From Halodurantibacterium flavum (GTDB lineage: Bacteria > Pseudomonadota > Alphaproteobacteria > Rhodobacterales > Rhodobacteraceae), in assembly GCF_042681825.1 (NCBI RefSeq), contig NZ_JBHUGH010000009.1:186001-250000 (forward strand): 64,000 bases of DNA, read 5' to 3'. The position numbers and the translations under genes are program-made. Under the pieces are notes generated by a model, which worked only from the letters and a program-made list of their open reading frames with translations, was not told the DNA's origin and did not search any database. Every line of letters starts with the position of its first letter. The stretch's first letter is position 1. Of this stretch, positions 21,592-29,515 are shown piece by piece.

Positions 21592-22077
21592 AACCACCTC
21601 CCACGGGTCCTCGTACCAATGTTCCTGCAGGTTCGGCGTTGCACCGATCCGGTCCACGACGGCAAAGAGGCCGGGTGCGGATAGCGGCGTAAGAACCCCG
21701 TGCCAGGTGCCGCGATGCAGGTTCACCCCCTGCCCGGGGGTGGTGACGAAGGCCAGCGGGTTGCCCGGCTGCCCGCCGTGATCCTGCGCGACGATCACCA
21801 GAAACGGCGCCTCATACATGGGGATGAAGGCCTGCGAGCCTTCGGGGTGACGCTCGACCATCTCCAGCCGGTAGGGCAGGGTGCGGGGCGCGGCCCGGAA
21901 CAGGCTGATGCCCGCCCGCCCGCCGGGGCCGAAATCCAGCCGCGCCCGGTCATGATAACGCCCGCAGAGCCCCTGATTGATGATGCGGTCGGCCTCGCCC
22001 CCGGCGTCCAGCACATCGCCGAAGGGCGCGAAATCCGCCTGAGTCAGGGGCCGCGCAATGATCTGACGCGCCGTCAC
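21580..22077 (-). CDS. allA: ureidoglycolate lyase
   Basis: A 165-residue cupin-like enzyme that splits ureidoglycolate to glyoxylate and urea, the last step of purine breakdown. Family landmarks are ARPLTQADFAPFGDV near the start, FRAAPRTLPYRLEMVERHPE, GSQAFIPM and NLHRGTWHGVLTPL. The GTG at 22077 overlaps the allE stop as GTGA; the open extension lies inside allE. It is the last gene of the minus-strand allantoin operon. Confidence 0.93.
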   Translation of the reverse strand: MTARQIIARPLTQADFAPFGDVLDAGGEADRIINQGLCGRYHDRARLDFGPGGRAGISLFRAAPRTLPYRLEMVERHPEGSQAFIPMYEAPFLVIVAQDHGGQPGNPLAFVTTPGQGVNLHRGTWHGVLTPLSAPGLFAVVDRIGATPNLQEHWYEDPWEVVLHP

Positions 22078-22913
22078 GCGCCGCGCCCTTCCCATGCGCC
22101 GCCGAGTTTCACATGCCGGTTCACATCCTTGTAGAGCAGATAGCGGAACCGGCCCGGCCCGCCCGCATAGCACGCCTGCGGGCAAAAGGCGCGGAGCCAC
22201 ATGAAATCGCCCGCCTCGACCTCGACCCAGTCACGGTTGAGCCGATAGACCGCCTTGCCCTCCAGCACGAAAAGGCCGTGTTCCATCACATGGGTTTCCT
22301 CGAAGGGGATCACGCCGCCGGGCTGGAAGGTGACGATGTTCACATGCATGTCATGGCGCAGATCCTCGGGGTCGACGAAACGGGTGGTGGCCCAGCGACC
22401 CTCGGTTCCCGGCATGGCGATTGGCGCGATCTCGGCGTCGTTCGTGACGAAGGGGGTTGGCGCGGGTATGCCTGGCGCGGGTTCATAGCGTTTGCGCACC
22501 CAGTGGAACCGCGCGGGATGGTCGCTGCCGTTCCGCAGCCGCCATGCCGTTCCGGCCGGGATATAGGCATAGCCACCGGGCCCCAGTTCATGTTCCTGCC
22601 CGTCGAGCGACAGCCAGACCTCTCCGCCCGTGACAAAGATCACGCCCTGCGCCAGCGGGTCGGGCTCGGGTGCAGATGACCCGCCATGGGGCGCGACCTC
22701 CATCACATACTGGCTGAAGGTCTCGGAAAAGCCAGACATCGGGCGCGCGATGATCCAGGCGCGCGTCTTGTCCCAGCCGGGGAGAGAGCTTGTGACGATG
22801 TCGGAAAAGACCCCGCGCGGGATGACCGCATAGGCGTCGGTAAAGACCGCGCGCCCGGTATGGATCGCGGTCTGGGGCGGAAGGCCGCCGGGGGGAAAAT
22901 GATAGGGGCTCAT
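22074..22913 (-). CDS. allE: (S)-ureidoglycine aminohydrolase
   Basis: A 279-residue bicupin that converts (S)-ureidoglycine to (S)-ureidoglycolate with release of ammonia. Two cupin barrels are visible: the first around GVIFVTGGEVWLSLDGQEHE, and the second around GGVIPFEETHVMEHGLFVLE, which holds the metal-binding E/H residues. FMWLRAFCPQACYAGGPG near the end is characteristic. It overlaps the upstream puuE-uraD fusion by 4 nt and allA by 4 nt. Confidence 0.94.
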   Translation of the reverse strand: MSPYHFPPGGLPPQTAIHTGRAVFTDAYAVIPRGVFSDIVTSSLPGWDKTRAWIIARPMSGFSETFSQYVMEVAPHGGSSAPEPDPLAQGVIFVTGGEVWLSLDGQEHELGPGGYAYIPAGTAWRLRNGSDHPARFHWVRKRYEPAPGIPAPTPFVTNDAEIAPIAMPGTEGRWATTRFVDPEDLRHDMHVNIVTFQPGGVIPFEETHVMEHGLFVLEGKAVYRLNRDWVEVEAGDFMWLRAFCPQACYAGGPGRFRYLLYKDVNRHVKLGGAWEGRGA

Positions 22914-24310
22914 GGCATGTCCTTCAGGCGCAGTTCGGCGATGCGTTCGACCTGTTTGCAGGCGGTCTCGAACTCGGTGGCGGTGTCGTTGGCAAGACGG
23001 GCGCGAAAGGCGTCGAGGATGGAGGCCTTGGTGTTGTCGCGCACGGCGATGATGAAGGGGAACCCGTGTTTCGCCACATAGTCCTGGTTGAGCTGCTGGA
23101 AGGTCTCGCGCTCGGCATCCGTCAGCGCATCCAGACCGGCGCTCGCCTGTTCGGCGGTCGAATCAGGCGTCAGGCGTTTCGCGGCAGCGAGCTTGCCCGC
23201 AAGGTCGGGATGCGCGCGCAGGACGCCCAGCCGTTCCTCACGGCTCGCGCTGCGGAAGATGCGGGAGAGCGCGCTGTGGACGCCAATGGCGGTGTCATGC
23301 GCGGGGCCAAGCTCCAGCCCCCACGCCCGTTCGGCGATCCAGGGCGAGTGTTCGAATATGCCCCCGAACCGCGCGACGAAGGTCTCACGCGGCATCCGGC
23401 TGGGCCGTTCGCGGCGTTGATGCGGGTGCGTGGCGGCCCAGTGCCGGGCGATGTCGATGCGGCGCGGGAACCAGACCCCCTCATGCCCCTGCGCGTAGTC
23501 GAGGAAGCGTTTCAGCCCCGCGATCTTGCCCGGACGCCCGATCAGGCGGCAGTGCAGCCCGATCGAGAACATGCGCCCGCCCTCCGCATAGAGCGTGTCG
23601 AAACTGTCCTTGAGATACTGAAAAAACTGCTCGCCGGTGATGTAGCCGGGCGCGGTGGCAAAGCGCATGTCGTTCGCCTCCAGCGTATAGGGGATCACGA
23701 GCTGGTCGCGGTCGCCCACTTCCAGCCAATAGGGCAGGTCGTCGTCATAGGTGTCGGACAGCCAGTCGAACCCGCCCTCCTGGGCCACAAGGCGCACGGT
23801 GTTGATTGAACAGCGCCCCGTATACCAGCCGCGCGGACGCTCGCCCACGACCTCGGTATGCAGGCGGATCGCCTCGGCGATCTGGGCGCGTTCCTCCTCC
23901 TCGGGCATGTCGCGGTGTTCGACCCATTTCAGCCCGTGGGAGGCGATTTCCCACCCGGCCTCCTTCATCGCGGCGACCTGTTCGGGGCTGCGGGCAAGGG
24001 CGGTCGCAACACCGTAGATCGTGACGGGGATATCCATTCCCGTGAACAGCCGGTGCAGCCGCCAAAAGCCCGCCCGCGCCCCGTATTCATAGATCGATTC
24101 CATGTTCCAGTGCCGTTGCCCGGGCCAGGGCGCGGCGCCCGCGATGTCGGACAGGAACGCCTCTGACCCCGCGTCGCCATGCAGGACGCAGTTTTCCCCG
24201 CCTTCTTCGTAGTTCAGCACGACCGAGACCGCGATCCGTGCCCCGCCGGGCCAGTCTGCCTGCGGCGGGTTCGGGCCATGGCCGGACATGTTGCGGGGGT
24301 AGCGGTTCAT
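22910..24310 (-). CDS. puuE: bifunctional allantoinase PuuE / OHCU decarboxylase UraD
   Basis: A 466-residue fusion. Residues 1 to about 300 are a polysaccharide-deacetylase-like allantoinase PuuE (AVSVVLNYEEGGENCVLHGD, GYTIYGV-type strand, EIASHGLKW, FSIGLHCRLIGRPGK). About 325 to 466 are OHCU decarboxylase UraD, with RAHPDLAGKLAAAKRLT and GFPFIIAVRDNTKASIL. It joins two successive reactions, OHCU to (S)-allantoin and allantoin to allantoate. The ATG at 24310 faces uraH divergently. It is the first gene of the operon. Confidence 0.94.
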   Translation of the reverse strand: MNRYPRNMSGHGPNPPQADWPGGARIAVSVVLNYEEGGENCVLHGDAGSEAFLSDIAGAAPWPGQRHWNMESIYEYGARAGFWRLHRLFTGMDIPVTIYGVATALARSPEQVAAMKEAGWEIASHGLKWVEHRDMPEEEERAQIAEAIRLHTEVVGERPRGWYTGRCSINTVRLVAQEGGFDWLSDTYDDDLPYWLEVGDRDQLVIPYTLEANDMRFATAPGYITGEQFFQYLKDSFDTLYAEGGRMFSIGLHCRLIGRPGKIAGLKRFLDYAQGHEGVWFPRRIDIARHWAATHPHQRRERPSRMPRETFVARFGGIFEHSPWIAERAWGLELGPAHDTAIGVHSALSRIFRSASREERLGVLRAHPDLAGKLAAAKRLTPDSTAEQASAGLDALTDAERETFQQLNQDYVAKHGFPFIIAVRDNTKASILDAFRARLANDTATEFETACKQVERIAELRLKDMP

Positions 24311-24447
24311 TTCGTCTTCCTCTTGATACGGCGCATGGGAAAGGAAGCACTATCGCGCGAAAGCTGAAAGGGGTTTTCGGTTCGCGATGGCGCTTTTGCC
24401 CCGGTGGGCGCTATGATGCCGTCGACACAGCCAAGGGGTAGGAAAAG

Positions 24448-24795
24448 ATGGCCGGATATCTGACGACGCATGTTCTGGACACGGCACGCGGCTGCCCCGC
24501 CGAGGGACTACGCATCATTCTTTTCCGGCTGGACGGCGGACGCGAACGGCTTGCCGAACGGGTGACAAATGCCGATGGCCGCACCGATGGTCCGATCCTG
24601 CCCGAGGCGGATTTTGCCACCGGGCAATACGAACTGCTGTTCCATGCGGGCGATTACCTGCGCATGACGGGACAGGCGGGCGGGGCACCCCTGTTCCTTG
24701 ATGAAGTGCCGATCCGCTTTGGCATGGCGACCGGTCATTATCACGTGCCGCTTTTGCTGTCGCCCTATGGCTATTCCACCTATCGCGGAAGCTGA
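24448..24795 (+). CDS. uraH: 5-hydroxyisourate hydrolase (transthyretin-like)
   Basis: A 115-residue enzyme that opens 5-hydroxyisourate to OHCU. It has the N-terminal LTTHVLDTARGCPAEGL block and the C-terminal YRGS that seals the family's active site, with HYHVPLLLSPYGYSTYRGS at the end. AAGGGGTAGG precedes the ATG. It is divergent from the puuE operon and upstream of puuD. Confidence 0.96.
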   Translation: MAGYLTTHVLDTARGCPAEGLRIILFRLDGGRERLAERVTNADGRTDGPILPEADFATGQYELLFHAGDYLRMTGQAGGAPLFLDEVPIRFGMATGHYHVPLLLSPYGYSTYRGS

Positions 24796-24896
24796 TCGTG
24801 GCCCGGAGGGCCGGGGCGACATCCGGCGATTGCATCGCACCGCGATAAGGGATCATCCTGTGCGTCGGTGACAAAAGAATGACTCCGGGCCGGCAA

Positions 24897-24947
24897 ACCG
24901 GCACCGGGCGACAAAGGTGCCGGTGTGGCGGCGCCGGGCGACAAAGG
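24897..24947 (+). repeat. inverted and direct repeats upstream of puuD
   Basis: ACCGGCACC (24897-24905) and GGTGCCGGT (24916-24924) form a 9-bp inverted repeat with a 10-nt loop. The 14-mer CCGGGCGACAAAGG occurs exactly at 24904-24917 and again at 24934-24947, a 30-nt period. The second copy contains the Shine-Dalgarno region of puuD. No T tract follows, so this is not a normal terminator; an RNA or operator role is inference. Confidence 0.5.
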
Positions 24948-24955
24948 GACAGGAT

Positions 24956-26185
24956 ATGTACGATCTCGCGGTGATGGGCGAATGGCTGGAATTCGCGGTG
25001 CGCTGGCTGCATGTGATCACGGCCGTGGCGTGGATCGGGTCGTCGTTCTACTTCATCGCGCTCGATCTGGGGCTGCGGAAATCCCCCGATCTGCCGCCCG
25101 GCGCCTATGGCGAGGAATGGCAGGTTCATGGCGGCGGCTTCTATCACATCCAGAAATATCTGGTCGCGCCGGAACGGCTGCCTGACCACCTGATCTGGTT
25201 CAAATGGGAAAGCTATGCGACCTGGCTTTCGGGCTTTGCGCTCCTGGTGCTGGTCTATTACCTCGGGGCCGAATTCTACCTTGTCGATCCGAACGTCCTC
25301 GACATCCCGGTCTGGCAGGCGGTGGGCATCTCGCTCGCCTCGCTCGGCTTTGGCTGGGTGGCCTATGATGCGATCTGCAAAAGCCGCTTCGGGGATGACA
25401 ACACGCGGCTGATGATCCTGCTCTATGTCATCCTGGTGGCGATGGCCTGGGGCTATACGCAGGTCTTTTCCGGCCGCGCGGCCCTGCTGCACCTGGGCGC
25501 GTTCACCGCGACGATCATGTCGGCCAACGTCTTTCTGATCATCATCCCGAACCAGAAGATCGTGGTAGCCGACCTGCGGGCGGGCCGGGTGCCGGACGCC
25601 AAATACGGGCGGATTGCCAAGCAACGCAGCACGCATAACAACTATCTGACGCTGCCGGTCCTGTTCCTGATGCTGTCGAACCACTATCCGCTGGCCTTCG
25701 CGAGCGAGTATAACTGGCTGATCGCGGCCTTGGTCTTTCTGATGGGCGTGACGATCCGGCACTGGTTCAACACGCGCCACGCAGGCCGGGGCAACCCCTA
25801 CTGGACATGGGGCGCGACGACGATCCTCTTCCTGATCATCATGTGGCTTTCGACCGCGCCGATGTTCCATCAGCGTGACGCGGCGGCGACGCCCGAGGGC
25901 GCGGCGCAGCGTTTCGCCGCGGCCGAGGGTTTTGACGAGGTTCATCAGATCGTCACGGGCCGCTGTTCGATGTGTCACGCGGCCGAGCCTGTGTGGCAGG
26001 GCCTCCACTGGGCGCCAAAGGGCGTGGTGCTGGAAACCGAGGCCGATATCGCCCGTGCCGCGCGCGACATCTACATGCAGGCCGGGCTGACCCATGCGAT
26101 GCCACCTGCGAACCTGTCCTGGATGGAGCCTGCCGAACGCGCGGCGATCGTGCGCTGGTATCGGGCGGCAACGAATCCGGGCTGA
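24956..26185 (+). CDS. puuD: membrane urate oxidase PuuD with C-terminal cytochrome c domain
   Basis: A 409-residue membrane protein with about eight hydrophobic segments followed by a soluble haem domain. PuuD oxidises urate to 5-hydroxyisourate and passes electrons to its cytochrome, unlike soluble uricase. The membrane part has HVITAVAWIGSSFYFIALD; the tail has the haem motif CSMCH near 348-352 and a likely Met ligand in HAMPPANLSWM. The ATG at 24956 follows AAAGGGACAGG. Confidence 0.93.
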   Translation: MYDLAVMGEWLEFAVRWLHVITAVAWIGSSFYFIALDLGLRKSPDLPPGAYGEEWQVHGGGFYHIQKYLVAPERLPDHLIWFKWESYATWLSGFALLVLVYYLGAEFYLVDPNVLDIPVWQAVGISLASLGFGWVAYDAICKSRFGDDNTRLMILLYVILVAMAWGYTQVFSGRAALLHLGAFTATIMSANVFLIIIPNQKIVVADLRAGRVPDAKYGRIAKQRSTHNNYLTLPVLFLMLSNHYPLAFASEYNWLIAALVFLMGVTIRHWFNTRHAGRGNPYWTWGATTILFLIIMWLSTAPMFHQRDAAATPEGAAQRFAAAEGFDEVHQIVTGRCSMCHAAEPVWQGLHWAPKGVVLETEADIARAARDIYMQAGLTHAMPPANLSWMEPAERAAIVRWYRAATNPG

Positions 26186-26191
26186 GGCCGC

Positions 26192-27016
26192 TCAGGCGAT
26201 CCGGCCATGTGCGGCGACCAACCCCGCAAGGCTCAGCACCTCCGGATCGGCGGTCGCGGGTGCGACGCCCTGCGCGTTCAGCGCCGCCTCATAAAGCGCC
26301 GTCAGGGGCGCGGGCCCTGCAAGCGTCACCGGCTGTCCCAGCCACCAGGCGCGCGCCGCGGCAAGCTCCGCGCCGATCCATAGCCCCGCGCGACGGTCGT
26401 CGGCCTCGGCGCGGTCCATCAGTCCCAGCGTGCCGGCGGCCTCGATCTGGGCCAGCCGCGCGGCAAGGCGTTCCGGTCTGCCGCGCCCTTCTTCAAGGCT
26501 CTCGGTGAACGACTCGGACGGGGTTGCACCCGCGTTCCCCACCGCCAGCAAAAGCCTGGGCGTGAGGAAGGACTGAAGGCTGATGACCTCGCCCGCGCTC
26601 AGATGCGCCCAGACGGTCTGCGCGGGACCGGGCAGGCACAGGATGCCGTCGCGATCGGGATGCAGGGCGGCAAAGCCCGCCATCCGCAGCTCGGCGCCCT
26701 TCGTCAGGTCGGTCGCGGGCCGGTCCTGCCGCAGACCGGGGATCAGGTAAAGCCGCATCCGCGGATCGGGGGCATCCGTTGCAAAGGGTGGGGCAAGGGG
26801 CGGGCAGGGCAGCGGGACCGCCGCTGTCGCCCCGGCAAGACCGGCGGCGATCACCGGAACCGGCCGGTCGCCAAGCCACGGAGCCACGAGACGCAACAGC
26901 GCCTGCGGCGCGGCTTCACCGGCGGTCAGGTCTATCGCGGCCTCGGCTTTGGCGCGCTTGCCCTCCATTGCCCAGGCCCGGGGTTCCGCCCCCCATTCGA
27001 CGCCGATCCAGTCCAT
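26192..27016 (-). CDS. DgoK-like (2-dehydro-3-deoxygalactonokinase family) protein, degenerate
   Basis: A 274-residue protein similar along its length to 2-keto-3-deoxygalactonokinases: the order VPVIAAGLAGA, DPRMRLYLIPGLRQD, AELRMAGFAALHPDRDGILC, LPGPAQTVWAHLSAGEV, LWIGAELAAARAWWLGQ is kept. However the phosphate-binding DWGTS reads EWGAE, the MRGEET motif is lost (LTKGAEL), and CLPGTHSKWV reads CLPGPAQTVW. It is therefore probably not an active DgoK. No galactonate gene is near. It is convergent with puuD, 6 nt apart. Confidence 0.7.
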   Translation of the reverse strand: MDWIGVEWGAEPRAWAMEGKRAKAEAAIDLTAGEAAPQALLRLVAPWLGDRPVPVIAAGLAGATAAVPLPCPPLAPPFATDAPDPRMRLYLIPGLRQDRPATDLTKGAELRMAGFAALHPDRDGILCLPGPAQTVWAHLSAGEVISLQSFLTPRLLLAVGNAGATPSESFTESLEEGRGRPERLAARLAQIEAAGTLGLMDRAEADDRRAGLWIGAELAAARAWWLGQPVTLAGPAPLTALYEAALNAQGVAPATADPEVLSLAGLVAAHGRIA

Positions 27017-27085
27017 CGCGAAGCTCCCTCATCGTTCCGGCATTCTGCTAGCACGAAGACGGCAGGTGCGCGATGGGGGTGCGGT

Positions 27086-28138
27086 TCACTCCGTCACGCA
27101 ATCCGCGATGGTGGTCGCCAGCGACAGAAGCAGCGCCTCGTAAAGCCCGGGGCCGTAGTCGAGCGTCGTGCCCTCGGGGTCGAGCGCCCCGCCCAGCCGG
27201 ATTTCATCGGACGCGGCAAGCTGGGTGATCTGCGCGTCGGAATGCTGCGCCTCGGGGAAGATGCAGACACCGCTGCCGCCGGCGATGTCGTCCCGCAGGC
27301 CCGAGAGCCGCGCCGCCCCCGGTGTCGCCGCATCGCCAAGCGCGACCGTCCCCGCGATGTTCAGGCCGAAATGCCCGGCGAAATAGCCATAGGCGTCGTG
27401 GAACACATAGATCGGCGCATCGCCCACCGGCGAAAGAACGCTTTGCACCTCGGCCTCGGCGGCATCGACGCGGGCCTTGGCGGCCTCGGCATTCGCAAGA
27501 TAGATGTCCGCGTTTTCGGGGTCATGTCCGGCCAGTTCGGCGGCGATCAGGTCGAGCCAGACACGGGCATTGGCGGGGTCGAGCCAGGCATGCGGGTCGA
27601 GGCCGTCATGGGAGTGGTCATGGTGTTCGTGGTCATGGCCGTGATGGCTGTGCCCGTGGTCATCACGCGCGTGGTCGTGGCCATGGTCGTCGGCGTGGTC
27701 ATGGTCGTGACCCGCCGAATGATCGTGGTCCTCATCATGCCCATGGTCGTCATGCCCGTGCCCATGGTCGCCATGGTCATGCCCGTGATCGTCGCCATAA
27801 TCCTGCCGATGCACGCCCTCGGCGTGGAGCAGGGCAATCGCCTCGCCCCGCAGGCCCACGCCCTCGACGGCGCGGTCGAGCCATGGGGTCAGTTCCGGAC
27901 CGATCCAGAAGAGGATATCCGCCCGCGACAGCGCCGCCGCCTGCGAGGGGCGCAGTTGAAAGCTGTGCGGATCGCCGCCCTGATCCAGAAGGATATCGGG
28001 CGTGCCAAGGTCGCCCATGACCTGCGCGACAAGCGAATGGACCGGCGGAACATCGGTGATGACCTGCGGAACCTCGGCCTGGGCCGTGCCCGCGAACAGG
28101 GCGGCGCTGGCGGTGGCGGCAGTAATGGTATAACGCAT
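27086..28138 (-). CDS. znuA: zinc ABC transporter substrate-binding protein ZnuA
   Basis: A 350-residue periplasmic zinc receptor. It has a signal peptide (residues 1-21, ending AGTAQA), the metal histidine in DPHSFQLRPSQ (H58), DPHAWLDPANARVW after the loop, and a histidine in FHDAYGYF. A very His/Asp-rich loop spans 116-179, longer than in most homologues, and probably scavenges zinc. The start at 28138 gives the signal peptide; an ATG nine codons earlier would place it deeper. It is divergent from zur across a Zur-type palindrome. Confidence 0.95.
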   Translation of the reverse strand: MRYTITAATASAALFAGTAQAEVPQVITDVPPVHSLVAQVMGDLGTPDILLDQGGDPHSFQLRPSQAAALSRADILFWIGPELTPWLDRAVEGVGLRGEAIALLHAEGVHRQDYGDDHGHDHGDHGHGHDDHGHDEDHDHSAGHDHDHADDHGHDHARDDHGHSHHGHDHEHHDHSHDGLDPHAWLDPANARVWLDLIAAELAGHDPENADIYLANAEAAKARVDAAEAEVQSVLSPVGDAPIYVFHDAYGYFAGHFGLNIAGTVALGDAATPGAARLSGLRDDIAGGSGVCIFPEAQHSDAQITQLAASDEIRLGGALDPEGTTLDYGPGLYEALLLSLATTIADCVTE

Positions 28139-28173
28139 CGTGAACACTCCTTGCGGCTTGGCCAACCTATCCT

Positions 28174-28190
28174 ATGTTATATCGTAACAT
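28174..28190. promoter_or_regulatory. Zur operator between znuA and zur
   Basis: The 17-mer ATGTTATATCGTAACAT has perfect 6-bp arms (ATGTTA/TAACAT) around a 5-nt centre. It is 36 nt from the znuA ATG and 16 nt from the zur ATG. It resembles the GTTATA-TATAAC type of alphaproteobacterial Zur box. One site could repress both directions when zinc is ample. Confidence 0.8.
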
Positions 28191-28205
28191 GTCAAGAGAG
28201 CGGCG

Positions 28206-28712
28206 ATGACTGATCCGTCCGATTCCCATACGGCCCCGCCCGGTCTCGCTTTCGCGGACCATGACCACGACCATTGCAGCCACGACGTTTTGGCGCGGGC
28301 CGAGGCATTGGCGCGCGAGCGGGGTGCCCGTCTGACGCCCGTCCGCCGGCGGACACTGGAAATCCTGCTGGAATCGCATCAGGCGCTCGGGGCCTATGAG
28401 GTGCTGGAACGGCTCGCCGCCGACGGGTTCGGGAACCAGCCCCCGGTCGCCTATCGCGCGCTGGAATTCCTGGTGGATCTGGGCCTTGCCCACCGGGTGC
28501 GGCGGCTGAACGCCTTTGCCGCCTGCATGCATCCCGGCGAGGCGCATCAGCCGATGTTCCTCATTTGCCGCAGCTGCAAGACCGTGGCCGAGGCTCCCGG
28601 CGCCCGTGTCCGCAGCGCGCTGGAGGCCGCTGCCGCCGAAGCGGGTTTTGCGGTGGAGCGCACGAATATCGAGGCGCTCGGCCTCTGCCCCGCCTGCCGG
28701 AGCGCCGCATGA
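28206..28712 (+). CDS. zur: zinc uptake regulator Zur (Fur family)
   Basis: A 168-residue Fur-family repressor that binds Zn2+ and represses zinc-uptake genes. It shows the winged helix (RLTPVRRRTLEILLESHQAL, ... PVAYRALEFLVDLGLAHRV) and the dimerisation domain with structural CxxC pairs ICRSCK and LCPACR. The N-terminus carries an extra HDHDHCSHD at 19-27. It is the first gene of zur-znuC-znuB and overlaps znuC by 4 nt, so it is likely autoregulated. Confidence 0.95.
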   Translation: MTDPSDSHTAPPGLAFADHDHDHCSHDVLARAEALARERGARLTPVRRRTLEILLESHQALGAYEVLERLAADGFGNQPPVAYRALEFLVDLGLAHRVRRLNAFAACMHPGEAHQPMFLICRSCKTVAEAPGARVRSALEAAAAEAGFAVERTNIEALGLCPACRSAA

Positions 28713-29515
28713 CCCTGATCGAGGCGCGTGATCTTACGGTGCGGCATGGAGGGGCGCCGGTCCTTGCGCAGGTGAACTTCGCCCTGTCTCAAGGCGAGAT
28801 CGTGACGGTCGTCGGGCCGAACGGGTCGGGCAAATCCACCCTTCTGCGCGCGCTTCTGGGGATTCAGGCGGCCTCGGAAGGGCGGGTCGCGCGCAAGCCG
28901 GGGCTGCGCGTCGGCTATGTGCCGCAGCGGCTGCATATCGACCCGGCCCTTCCGATGACGGTGCGGCGCTTTCTGTCGCTGCCCCGCCCGGTCACGGACG
29001 ACAGGGCCGAGGCGGCACTCACGCGGACGGGCGTCGCGGGACTGGGCGGGCGGCAGATGACAGGGCTTTCCGGCGGGCAGTTCCAGCGGGTGCTGCTGGC
29101 GCGCGCGCTGCTGTCCGAGCCCGAGGTTCTGGTTCTGGATGAGCCGACCCAGGGGCTCGACCAGCCCGGCATTGCCGCCTTTTACCGCCTGATCGAAGAG
29201 GTGCGGCAGGAAATCGGCTGCGCCGTCCTTCTGGTCAGTCACGATCTGCACGTGGTGATGAGCGCATCGGACCGGGTGATCTGCCTCAACGGACATATCT
29301 GTTGCGAGGGGACGCCGCAGGTCGTCTCGAACGCGCCGGAATATCGCCAGCTCTTCGGCCTCGGGACAGGCGGGGCGCTGGCGCTTTACCGGCACTTCCA
29401 CGACCATGACCACAGCCACGGTCACGGGCACGATCACCCCCATGATCACGCGCATGATCACGGGCATGACCACGCACATGACCACGGGCACGAACATTCC
29501 CATGGATCGCATTGA
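28709..29515 (+). CDS. znuC: zinc ABC transporter ATP-binding protein ZnuC with His-rich tail
   Basis: A 268-residue ABC ATPase that powers zinc import with ZnuB. Walker A is GPNGSGKST (about 37-45), the signature is LSGGQFQRV (about 115-123), Walker B is VLVLDEPTQGLD and the H-loop is LVSHDLHVV. After the normal domain the last ~40 residues are a HD/HG-repeat tail that most ZnuC proteins lack. It is coupled to zur (ATGA) and to znuB (TGATG). Confidence 0.95.
   Translation: MTLIEARDLTVRHGGAPVLAQVNFALSQGEIVTVVGPNGSGKSTLLRALLGIQAASEGRVARKPGLRVGYVPQRLHIDPALPMTVRRFLSLPRPVTDDRAEAALTRTGVAGLGGRQMTGLSGGQFQRVLLARALLSEPEVLVLDEPTQGLDQPGIAAFYRLIEEVRQEIGCAVLLVSHDLHVVMSASDRVICLNGHICCEGTPQVVSNAPEYRQLFGLGTGGALALYRHFHDHDHSHGHGHDHPHDHAHDHGHDHAHDHGHEHSHGSH

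Noticed and set aside
27600..27795. Repetitive tract that could be a DNA satellite
   Set aside because: It encodes the His/Asp loop of ZnuA in frame; repetition follows from the HD/HG codons.
29395..29515. Possible CRISPR or minisatellite in the repetitive GACCACGGGCAC-like sequence
   Set aside because: Repeats are contiguous, in frame and encode the His-rich ZnuC tail. There are no spacers.
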